NCBI GenBank assembly: GCA_020026225.1
Contig: JAHHQU010000034.1
Coordinates: 1-24,313, forward strand
Length of the DNA: 24,313 nt
Direction of reading: 5' to 3'
Source of the DNA: Phocaeicola sp.
Lineage (GTDB): Bacteria; Bacteroidota; Bacteroidia; Bacteroidales; Bacteroidaceae
Every line of letters starts with the position of its first letter. The first letter of the stretch is position 1. This document shows, piece after piece, positions 8,494 to 15,924 of this stretch. The notes below the pieces were generated by a model. The model searched no databases. It was not told the DNA's origin and was given only the letters and a program-made list of their open reading frames with translations. The position numbers were made by a program, and so were the translations under genes.

Positions 8494-11400
8494 ATGAAAA
8501 AAATCGTAACGAACGCGTTATTGGGATTTTTCGCATTCACAACGGGAACTACTGTTGTCAGTGCAGAAAATTCGTCTTTACCTTATTGGAAGGATATCCA
8601 AACCTTCTCGGTGAATCGTGAAGCCCCACGTTCATCATTCATGACATATGCCGACAAGCAGCAAGCTCTTACCGGCAAGTTTGAGGCAAGTCCTTATTAT
8701 CAATTATTGAACGGGACTTGGAAATTCCACTATGTAGATTGTTACAAGGATCTTCCTACCGACATCACCGATGCACAAACTAGCTTTACCGATTGGAAAG
8801 ATATCAAGGTTCCAGGAAACTGGGAGATGCAAGGTTTCGGCACTGCTATCTATACCAATATCAGCTATGACTTCTGGCCGGACAAACCTCAACCGCCTTT
8901 GTTGCCTGAAAAAAATCCGGTAGGCGTATATCGCCGTGACCTGACGATTCCATCTGATTGGAGCGGACGTGACATTTACTTGCACATTGCAGGTGCCAAA
9001 TCGGGCTGTTATGTTTACTTGAATGGTAAGGAAGTGGGTTACAATGAAGACTCTAAGAACCCGGCTGAATATCATATCAATGAATTCTTGAAAGAAGGAA
9101 ACAACGTACTGACATTGAAGATCTTCCGTTACAGCACCGGCTCATTCTTGGAATGTCAGGATTTCTGGCGTATCAGTGGTATCGAACGTGATGTATTCGT
9201 TTATTCTCAGCCAAAAGCTGCTGTAAACGACTTCCGCGTGACTTCTACACTCGATGATACCTACAAAGATGGTATCTTCCGCTTGGCTGTCGACTTGAAG
9301 AACCATCGTTCAGCTACTGCCAACTTGAACGTCAGCTATGAATTGCTTGATGCAAATGGCAAAGTGGTAGCTCAAGAAGAAAAGCCAACAGCTGTAAGCA
9401 GCAACCAGAAAAATACGGTGGTTTTCCACAAAGAACTTCCTTCTGTAAAGACTTGGACTTCTGAAGATCCTAATCTTTATAAACTGTTGATGACCGTAAA
9501 GGAAAACGGCAAAATAACTGAGGTCGTTCCTTTCAATGTAGGTTTCCGCCGCATTGAAATCAAAGAAATCGACCAGAAAGGAAGCAACGGAAAGAACTAT
9601 GTAGTTCTTATGGTCAACGGACAACCTATCAAGATGCGTGGCGTGAACATCCACGAACACAATCCAAAGACAGGACATTACGTAACAGAAGAACTGATGC
9701 GTAAGGACTTCGAACTGATGAGACAGAACAACTTGAACACTGTACGTCTCTGCCACTACCCACAAGACCGCCGCTTCTATGAACTGTGTGATGAATATGG
9801 TTTGTACGTATACGATGAAGCCAATATCGAGAGCCATGCCATGCGTTACAGCTTGAATAAAGGAGGTTCATTGGGAAACAACCCTGAATGGCTGCAGCCT
9901 CACTTGTACCGCACCGAAAACATGTTTGAACGCAATAAGAATTATCCATGTGTCACTTTCTGGTCATTGGGTAATGAAGCTGGAAACGGTTACAACTTCT
10001 ACCAAACTTATTTATGGACCAAGAATGCCGATAAAGACATCATGAACCGTCCGGTCAATTACGAACGTGCCCAGTGGGAATGGAACTCAGATATGTATGT
10101 TCCTCAATACCCGGGAGCTGCATGGTTCCATAAGGTAGGTGCTGAAGGAACTGACCGACCTGTTTGTCCTTCGGAATATGCACATGCTATGGGTAACTCT
10201 ACAGGAAGCCTTTGGGATCAATGGAAAGCCATCTACAAGTATCCGAACTTGCAGGGCGGATACATTTGGGACTGGGTAGACCAAGGATTGGAAACCCATG
10301 ATGAGAATGGTAATATGTTCTGGGCATACGGAGGAGACTTCGGAAAGAACATGCCAAGTGATGGCAACTTCTGCTGCAATGGTCTGGTCAACCCGGATCG
10401 TACTACACATCCTGCCATGAACGAGGTGAAATATGTTCACCAGCACGTTGGCTTTGAGGCCGTTGACTTGAAGAACGGAGTGTTCAACGTAACCAACCGT
10501 TATTACTTCACTAATTTGAAGAAGTACCAAATCAATTATACTGTAAAAGCAAATGATAAAGTTATCCGCAAGAACAGTGTACGACTTGACATTGAACCGC
10601 AAGGCACAAAAGAACTGAAGGTCGATGTAAGTGGTCTGAATCCAAAGGTAGGTACAGAATACTTCGTAGAGTTCCGCGTATTCACCACAGAGCCAGAAAC
10701 ATTGGTACCAGCCAACTTCGAATTGGCACACGATCAGTTCCAATTGCCTATCGAATCATTGCAGCGAAACTATGCAGTGAACGGTCCAGCATTGAAATGC
10801 AGCACAGAAGGAAACGAACTGAAAGTTTCTTCTTCACGAGTGAATTTCGTATTCAACAAAGAAAGTGGTCTGGTTACTTCGTATAAAGTAAAAGGCACAG
10901 AGTATTTCGACAAGGGATTCGGTATCCAACCGAACTTCTGGCGTGCTCCAAACGATAATGACTACGGTAACCAAGGTCCTAAACGTCTGCAGATATGGAA
11001 ACAGTCGAGCAAGAATTTCAAGGTGGTGGATACAAGCTTGAAAATGGACGGTAAAGATGCTGTAATGCAGATCTCTTACCATTTGGCAGCCGGCAACCTA
11101 TACATCGCTACTTACCGAATCCATCCTTCAGGAGTAGTGAAGGCCGACTACATCTTCACATCTTGTGCTCGTGAAGCTTCTAAGACAGAAATGTCAGAAG
11201 CAATGGCAACTGCCACTTTCAGCCCAGGCAACGAAGACCGCATGAAAGAAAGCTCTAAATTAGTCGTACCTCGTATCGGTGTACGTTTCCGTATGCCTGT
11301 ACAGATGAATCATGTAACCTACTTCGGCCGTGGTCCAGAAGAAAATTACATTGACCGCAACGCTGGTACTTTGGTCGGCTTGTATCACAATACAGCAGAG

Positions 11401-11820
11401 AATATGTACTTCCCATACGTTCGTCCACAGGAAAATGGTCACCACACAGATACTCGTTGGATTACCATCGGAAAACGTGCCGGAAAAGGATTGACTATCT
11501 ACGCCGACAAGACTCTTGGATTCAATACCTTACGTAATTCGGTAGAGGATTTCGACAGTGAAGAAACAACAAACCGCGACTACCAATGGAACAACCGAAA
11601 TGCGGAAGAATTGAAGCATGACATCAGCACTGCCAAAAATCAGAAACCGCGTCAAACACACATCAACGACATTACTCCTCGCGATTTCGTAGAAGTCTGC
11701 TTGGATATGAAGCAGATGGGACTCGGTGGCTACGACAGCTGGGGTGCACGTCCTGACAAGCAGTACTTGATTCCTGCTAATGAAGAATATAAATGGGGAT
11801 TCACCATGGTTCCTATGTAA
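8494..11820 (+). CDS. Secreted GH2 beta-galactosidase (LacZ-type)
   Basis: This is a glycoside hydrolase family 2 enzyme expected to cleave terminal beta-galactosides in the periplasm. The 1108-aa product begins with a type I signal peptide (residues 1 to about 25, likely cleaved after VSA) with no lipobox. The order is the LacZ layout: jelly-roll sugar-binding domain (about 60-235), Ig-like domain (to about 355), TIM barrel (about 356-655), a second Ig-like domain and the C-terminal small-chain domain. The acid/base Glu495 lies in SLGNEAGNG and the nucleophile Glu561 in PSEYAHAMGNS. The C-terminal MGLGGYDSWG is typical of LacZ. It stands alone with its own promoter and a double-hairpin terminator; no SusC/SusD or regulator genes are adjacent. 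Exact linkage and substrate (lactose, host glycan or plant galactan) are unknown. Confidence 0.95.
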   Translation: MKKIVTNALLGFFAFTTGTTVVSAENSSLPYWKDIQTFSVNREAPRSSFMTYADKQQALTGKFEASPYYQLLNGTWKFHYVDCYKDLPTDITDAQTSFTDWKDIKVPGNWEMQGFGTAIYTNISYDFWPDKPQPPLLPEKNPVGVYRRDLTIPSDWSGRDIYLHIAGAKSGCYVYLNGKEVGYNEDSKNPAEYHINEFLKEGNNVLTLKIFRYSTGSFLECQDFWRISGIERDVFVYSQPKAAVNDFRVTSTLDDTYKDGIFRLAVDLKNHRSATANLNVSYELLDANGKVVAQEEKPTAVSSNQKNTVVFHKELPSVKTWTSEDPNLYKLLMTVKENGKITEVVPFNVGFRRIEIKEIDQKGSNGKNYVVLMVNGQPIKMRGVNIHEHNPKTGHYVTEELMRKDFELMRQNNLNTVRLCHYPQDRRFYELCDEYGLYVYDEANIESHAMRYSLNKGGSLGNNPEWLQPHLYRTENMFERNKNYPCVTFWSLGNEAGNGYNFYQTYLWTKNADKDIMNRPVNYERAQWEWNSDMYVPQYPGAAWFHKVGAEGTDRPVCPSEYAHAMGNSTGSLWDQWKAIYKYPNLQGGYIWDWVDQGLETHDENGNMFWAYGGDFGKNMPSDGNFCCNGLVNPDRTTHPAMNEVKYVHQHVGFEAVDLKNGVFNVTNRYYFTNLKKYQINYTVKANDKVIRKNSVRLDIEPQGTKELKVDVSGLNPKVGTEYFVEFRVFTTEPETLVPANFELAHDQFQLPIESLQRNYAVNGPALKCSTEGNELKVSSSRVNFVFNKESGLVTSYKVKGTEYFDKGFGIQPNFWRAPNDNDYGNQGPKRLQIWKQSSKNFKVVDTSLKMDGKDAVMQISYHLAAGNLYIATYRIHPSGVVKADYIFTSCAREASKTEMSEAMATATFSPGNEDRMKESSKLVVPRIGVRFRMPVQMNHVTYFGRGPEENYIDRNAGTLVGLYHNTAENMYFPYVRPQENGHHTDTRWITIGKRAGKGLTIYADKTLGFNTLRNSVEDFDSEETTNRDYQWNNRNAEELKHDISTAKNQKPRQTHINDITPRDFVEVCLDMKQMGLGGYDSWGARPDKQYLIPANEEYKWGFTMVPM

Positions 11821-11830
11821 TAGGAAAACA

Positions 11831-11904
11831 AATCACCCGACATGAATGCATCATGCCGGGTGATTCTAAAAAAGGGTTGGCATGCAAACATGCCAACCCT
11901 TTTT
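11831..11904. terminator. Double-hairpin terminator shared by convergent genes
   Basis: The first stem pairs AATCACCCG (11831-11839) with CGGGTGATT (11857-11865). The second is a perfect 16-bp stem (11869-11884 with 11889-11904) with loop CAAA, followed on the plus strand by ATTTTATTTTC. The A/T-rich stem ends provide U tracts in both directions. It serves the beta-galactosidase gene (plus) and probably the WbqC gene (minus, stop at 11952). Confidence 0.85.
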
Positions 11905-11951
11905 ATTTTATTTTCATTTTCTCTTATTGCGGTACAACGATCTCTCCTCGT

Positions 11952-12587
11952 TTACTTGCAGCTATCGCGAAGAACCAACAGACTCTCTGGTCCCATGTTG
12001 AAAAGCAAATCAACAATACTCAAATTCGGAAGAAAGTCCAATTTGTCTTCAAATACTTGATAATAAGGCTTTGCGATAAAAGAAGAATCTCCCGCCTCCT
12101 CATGGCATTTAGGAGAGATGACATCCCGAAAATCGTCCATACCTTCCGGTTCCAAAATGAAATCGTCTGTAAAACGCATTTTAGGATGAAGGTCAATCTG
12201 CTCGCAAACCCATTCCAGCAATTCTTGATTGAAATCCAACAGGAAATCATAACGTTTTTCAAAGAACTGATGGAACTCATCTGAATAATAATCAAAAAAA
12301 GGACTCTGCTTATAAGCTGCAACAAATGCATTCCAATGCTGATGCCGCCAATTTCCATGTTCGGAAATACGTACCTCCTTCATCAATGATTTTCCTGTTT
12401 CCGACTTCTCCGTAGGAATGGTCAAAGCCAACGGACCGTCGGCCGAAGCTATGATGCAGCGATTGCGATAGGTCTGCTTACGATAATGGTCATACTGTTC
12501 GATGACAGCATTCTCATACGCATACAGCTTCGTATAATATTCTACAGGTCCCAAATAGGTAGAACCCAAAAGTACATCTCTATTCAT
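11952..12587 (-). CDS. WbqC-family protein
   Basis: The 211-aa product is recognised as WbqC-like from the N-terminal LLGSTYLGPVEYY, the central IPTEKSETGKSLMKEVRI and the aromatic HGNWRHQHWNAFVAAY. WbqC proteins were first noted in an O-antigen cluster and their biochemical role is not established, so I assign none. No signal peptide or membrane helix is visible, so it should be cytoplasmic. It is the last gene of the dapB-lepB-lepB-like-wbqC group, 60 bases after the preceding stop with no terminator between. Its position behind signal peptidase genes suggests co-expression, not necessarily shared function. Confidence 0.85.
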   Translation of the reverse strand: MNRDVLLGSTYLGPVEYYTKLYAYENAVIEQYDHYRKQTYRNRCIIASADGPLALTIPTEKSETGKSLMKEVRISEHGNWRHQHWNAFVAAYKQSPFFDYYSDEFHQFFEKRYDFLLDFNQELLEWVCEQIDLHPKMRFTDDFILEPEGMDDFRDVISPKCHEEAGDSSFIAKPYYQVFEDKLDFLPNLSIVDLLFNMGPESLLVLRDSCK

Positions 12588-12647
12588 ATTGAAGTGAAAG
12601 AATTAATCTAACAGTTATTCTTTAAAGGATATTCCCCACACCAGGCA

Positions 12648-13562
12648 TCAATGCACGCGTTGAAAGAACCTCTCTTTACAAGCTGGATACCAGATGCGCC
12701 AAGCCTTGCCTACCAAATGGTCTTCGGGAACAAAACCAAACAATCGGGAATCGTTGATATTTACAGGGTCATTGGAAACCATCCAGAAATAATCTTTTGA
12801 AAAAGTGAATTCTGTGACTTGTTTCCCATCGATATACAGCGTATCATTCGAAACATCTGCCTTCCTATTCTCATGGGAAAGAATGGTGTTGCAAAGCAAC
12901 CTCACATTCCAAGGATAAACCTTCACCGGTTTTCCTTTTGCGGGTACCACGAAAGGATGCTTCTCTTGCTTCCCTTCCGAGTTCAAGGGTGCGAAAGGAA
13001 TTACGTCACCTACCCGTTGAGAAACCAGATAAAACTCATAATGGCTGAAACTGCGGATATAGTTTCCACCGCCAGCATATCCCACCAACGGATTGCCCGT
13101 CAGCCCCAGCGAATCCAAAGCCTTCAACAAGATCTCCTCATCGGAAGAAGGATACACATAAAGTTCTTTACTGTCTGGACTGAAAATTTCACCGGCCACT
13201 ACTGTCAGTTCCTTATTCAGCATGAGGGTATCTCCAGGAAGACCCGCACAACGACTGATAAACAGCTCACGCTGTTCCAGACGCTCATGATAGCATACCG
13301 GCATCGGATTATTGAAGAGCACTACATCTCCCCGTTCCGGCTGTGAAGGAAGCAAACGGTGATAACCGATCCACGAAGGAAAAGGCAGACGCAATCCATA
13401 GCTCCACTTGCTCACCAATACTCCTTCGCCCCGATACAGGCTGTTTTCCATTCCAGAAGAAGGAATAAAACACGATGTTACAAGAAGAGCTCTGACCAAT
13501 AGAACAGCCAATACGGCTGTTGCTATCATCTTGCCATATATGGTCCAACGTCTGTTCCGCAC
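12648..13562 (-). CDS. Signal peptidase I-like protein lacking the catalytic Ser and Lys (probable pseudoenzyme)
   Basis: This 304-aa paralogue of type I signal peptidase (family S26) has one N-terminal membrane segment (about residues 11-30). The fold-defining boxes are recognisable: FIPSSGMENSL (33-42), ERGDVVLFNNP (76-86), FISRCAGLPGD (101-111) and NDSRLFGFVPEDH (from 270). However, the catalytic Ser of the canonical PSxSM motif is Gly37 (codon 13454-13452). The catalytic Lys of the YxKRxxGLPGD motif is Ser103 (codon 13256-13254). The later GDNR motif is also degenerate (SNDP, 263-266), while DSR (271-273) remains. Its frame is open and full length, so it is not a decayed gene. It starts three bases after the stop of an apparently active lepB and is surely co-transcribed. 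Likely roles are a regulatory or structural partner of LepB, or substrate capture. A shifted nucleophile at Ser36 is possible but would not replace the lost Lys. Confidence 0.85.
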   Translation of the reverse strand: MRNRRWTIYGKMIATAVLAVLLVRALLVTSCFIPSSGMENSLYRGEGVLVSKWSYGLRLPFPSWIGYHRLLPSQPERGDVVLFNNPMPVCYHERLEQRELFISRCAGLPGDTLMLNKELTVVAGEIFSPDSKELYVYPSSDEEILLKALDSLGLTGNPLVGYAGGGNYIRSFSHYEFYLVSQRVGDVIPFAPLNSEGKQEKHPFVVPAKGKPVKVYPWNVRLLCNTILSHENRKADVSNDTLYIDGKQVTEFTFSKDYFWMVSNDPVNINDSRLFGFVPEDHLVGKAWRIWYPACKERFFQRVH

Positions 13563-13565
13563 GTC

Positions 13566-14990
13566 TTACTTTATCGAATCTACAAATTTAAAGAGTCGGT
13601 TCCAACGGATTTTTCCGTCCAACCAACCACGGTTTTGATTGAGGGACAACCAGATGAAGATAGGTTTTCCCACGATATGGTCTTCGGGTACAAAGCCCCA
13701 GAAGCGAGAATCGGCTGAATTGTGTCTATTGTCACCCATCATCCAATAATAATCCATCTTGAAAGTATATCGGTTCGTTTCTTTGCCATTGATGAAGATT
13801 TTCGCGTCCTTTACTTCCAATTTATTGCCTTCATATACTTGAATCGGTCGTTCATAAATCGGAAGATTGTCGAGCGTCAATTCAATGCTCTCTCCTTTTT
13901 TCGGAATCCAAACCGGACCATAATCATCGGTAGTCCATCCGGTCAACTTATTGACAGGATATAAGCCACTGGCATCATCTCCAGGAACGTTGGTGATGGA
14001 TTTAACCAAATCCTTGCGTGCCTGCAAGGCTGCTTTAGCCTTTTCAGTCAACGGCATGTTATAGACTTTCTGGTCAGGATAATATCCCATCAAATCTTCC
14101 TGACTGATTCCCAACTCCTTGCATACATTGTCGGGAAGCGGACGAGTAACCTGTACGAAATACCGATATTCTACGTTATCAGGTTCTTTATTGGCTACAT
14201 TATCCAGATAAATGATGCGATTCTTTATTTGAAGGGTCTGTCCAGGCAAGCCCACACAACGTTTGACGTAATTTTCACGACGGTCGACTGGACGACTCAT
14301 GATATGCCCGAATATTTCTGGATGTTCGTTGATGTATTGGCGTCCTGTCTGATAATAATAATTGTACACCTCACGCTGTTGTTCAACTGACAACTTAGAG
14401 ATGTCTATCGGATTAGAAAGATCTTTTCCTGCCTGATAACTCAAACGGTAAATGTCTTCAGCCGGAATGCGCGTAGCCACCGTATCCCCTGCAGGGAAAT
14501 TGAAGACCACAATATCGTTCAACTGGACTTTACCGAGACCATCTACCCGTTTATACTCCCATTTCGGCCATTCAATATACGATTTGCAGTTGAGTACCGG
14601 CAAAGTATGCTGGGTTAACGGCATGTGCAGAGGAGTCTGAGGAACACGAGCACCGTAACTCATCTTGCTCACGAACAGGTAATCACCCACCAGAAGCGAC
14701 TTCTCCAAAGATGAAGAAGGAATGACATAATTCTGGAAGAAATACAGATTTACGAAATACACGGCCACCAAAGCAAAAACAATGGCATCGACCCATCCCA
14801 TAACGGTCTGTACGGTCTTATTAGGCGATTTTTTCCACCAAGTCCAAGGAATTTTTTTGGTAATATAAGCGTCAAAGATGAATGGAATCACTACAATGCC
14901 CAACCAACTCTTCAGCCAAAGAATAAAAAGCAGATAAAGAGCGAGTACTATACCAACTTTTACCCACTGTCTACGAGATGCTTGTATCAT
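13566..14990 (-). CDS. lepB: Signal peptidase I
   Basis: This membrane-bound serine protease removes signal peptides from exported proteins. The 474-aa product has hydrophobic segments at about residues 8-28, 30-42 and 66-85. The catalytic Ser94 lies in IPSSSLEKSL and the catalytic Lys243 in NYVKRCVGLPG. MGDNRHNSADSR (418-429) and GFVPEDHIVGKP complete the S26 signature. Ser and Lys are 149 residues apart, against 55 in E. coli LepB (Ser90, Lys145), so a large insertion (about 110-235) separates the boxes. Long forms of this kind are common in Bacteroidetes. It is probably the only catalytically competent LepB in this operon. It lies 97 bases after dapB, with a stable hairpin in the gap, and three bases before the inactive-looking paralogue. 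Confidence 0.95.
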   Translation of the reverse strand: MIQASRRQWVKVGIVLALYLLFILWLKSWLGIVVIPFIFDAYITKKIPWTWWKKSPNKTVQTVMGWVDAIVFALVAVYFVNLYFFQNYVIPSSSLEKSLLVGDYLFVSKMSYGARVPQTPLHMPLTQHTLPVLNCKSYIEWPKWEYKRVDGLGKVQLNDIVVFNFPAGDTVATRIPAEDIYRLSYQAGKDLSNPIDISKLSVEQQREVYNYYYQTGRQYINEHPEIFGHIMSRPVDRRENYVKRCVGLPGQTLQIKNRIIYLDNVANKEPDNVEYRYFVQVTRPLPDNVCKELGISQEDLMGYYPDQKVYNMPLTEKAKAALQARKDLVKSITNVPGDDASGLYPVNKLTGWTTDDYGPVWIPKKGESIELTLDNLPIYERPIQVYEGNKLEVKDAKIFINGKETNRYTFKMDYYWMMGDNRHNSADSRFWGFVPEDHIVGKPIFIWLSLNQNRGWLDGKIRWNRLFKFVDSIK

Positions 14991-15012
14991 AATCGACTTA
15001 GATTAAATAGGC

Positions 15013-15055
15013 AAGCAATCGGTTTCCACCCTGAAGGTCAAGGAGCCGATTGCTT
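15013..15055 (-). other. Intercistronic hairpin between dapB and lepB
   Basis: A perfect 10-bp stem (AAGCAATCGG at 15013-15022, CCGATTGCTT at 15046-15055) encloses a 23-nt loop. No U tract follows in the minus-strand RNA (GCCTATTTAATC), so termination should be weak or absent. It could mark an RNA processing or attenuation point that sets lepB expression relative to dapB. No clear -7 box lies between it and the lepB start. Confidence 0.6.
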
Positions 15056-15087
15056 CCCTCAGATAGTATAAAGGTTCAATAGTGTAA

Positions 15088-15843
15088 TCAGAAGTTGAAG
15101 AGGTCCTTCATTCCCAAGAATCCGCTGTGCTGAGCAGTGTACTCTGCTGCAAGAACAGCTCCCAAAGCGAAGCCCTGACGATTCTTTGCATCATGAGTGA
15201 TCACGATTGAATCGGCTGCTGATTCATAAGTGATGGTATGAATGCCGGCTACTTCACCACGACGTACGGCACTTACTGGAATTTCATCTTCCTTGCATTC
15301 GGTAGTACCACTTACAGTGCCGTCAGCAGCGGTAAGGGTTCCCATCACCCATTTGTCCTTGCGGTCAATATTTTCCAGAATGCCTTCAGCCAAAGTAATG
15401 GCAGTACCGCTCGGAGCATCCAATTTATGGATATGATGTGTTTCTTCCATAGATACTTCGTATCCTGGGAAGTTGTTCATGATCTTGGCCAAATACTTGT
15501 TTACCGCTGAGAAAATAGCTACACCCAGACTGAAATTTGAAGACCAGAACAATGTCTTGCCTTCACGCTGACAAAGCTGGCGCATTTCCAAAGCATGGCT
15601 GTTCATCCAGCCGGTACTTCCAGAAACGACTTTGACTCCCTGCTTGAAAGCTTCCATGCAATTGCTATATGCTACAGAGGGAGCTGTAAATTCAATGGCT
15701 ACATCGGCAGAACGGAATGCATCCGAATCAAAATCCTGACGATTGTTCACATCGATAATACACACAATTTCGTGTCCACGAGAAAGGGCAATTTTTTCTA
15801 TTTCCTTGCCCATCTTTCCATATCCTATTAATGCTATTTTCAT
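15088..15843 (-). CDS. dapB: 4-hydroxy-tetrahydrodipicolinate reductase
   Basis: DapB catalyses the NAD(P)H-dependent reduction in the diaminopimelate branch of lysine and peptidoglycan precursor synthesis, in the cytoplasm. The 251-aa product starts with the dinucleotide-binding motif LIGYGKMGKEI. The substrate-binding/catalytic stretch THHIHKLDAPSGTA (His136, Lys140) corresponds to His159/Lys163 of the E. coli enzyme. An upstream in-frame ATG at 15957 would add 38 residues, but the -7 element (15873-15866) predicts transcription from about 15859, so 15843 is the likely start. The leader is then only about 16 nt, leaving no room for a lysine riboswitch. It heads the minus-strand group with two signal peptidase genes and wbqC. 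The overlap of dapB and lepB in one transcript is inferred from spacing. Confidence 0.96.
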   Translation of the reverse strand: MKIALIGYGKMGKEIEKIALSRGHEIVCIIDVNNRQDFDSDAFRSADVAIEFTAPSVAYSNCMEAFKQGVKVVSGSTGWMNSHALEMRQLCQREGKTLFWSSNFSLGVAIFSAVNKYLAKIMNNFPGYEVSMEETHHIHKLDAPSGTAITLAEGILENIDRKDKWVMGTLTAADGTVSGTTECKEDEIPVSAVRRGEVAGIHTITYESAADSIVITHDAKNRQGFALGAVLAAEYTAQHSGFLGMKDLFNF

Positions 15844-15865
15844 AATTATATCTCTATTTATGCTA

Positions 15866-15873
15866 CAAAGATA
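15866..15873 (-). promoter_or_regulatory. -7 element of the dapB promoter
   Basis: TATCTTTG on the minus strand fits TAnnTTTG exactly. The -33 region is weak (TAAT at the expected distance). The predicted start is near 15859. Confidence 0.6.
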
Positions 15874-15924
15874 GTGCTTTTCGCTATAAATCATTACATT
15901 TAGCGGAGATTTACACCTCTTAAC

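Noticed and set aside
9310..9837. 175-codon open frame antisense to the beta-galactosidase gene
   Set aside because: It lies wholly inside a well-supported GH2 gene, has no recognisable domain, and its Cys/Val/Phe-rich composition is what antisense reading of a coding gene gives.
11793..12284. 163-codon plus-strand frame running from the beta-galactosidase end into the WbqC gene
   Set aside because: It reads through a strong double-hairpin terminator and antisense to WbqC, and has no recognisable protein signature.
12648..13562. Calling the LepB-like gene a pseudogene
   Set aside because: The frame is intact, of sensible length, and most fold-defining boxes remain. The changes are confined mainly to catalytic positions, which fits a pseudoenzyme better than decay.
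15844..15924. Lysine riboswitch upstream of dapB
   Set aside because: The leader is only about 16 nt and the whole intergenic gap is 81 bases, too short for a lysine riboswitch aptamer.
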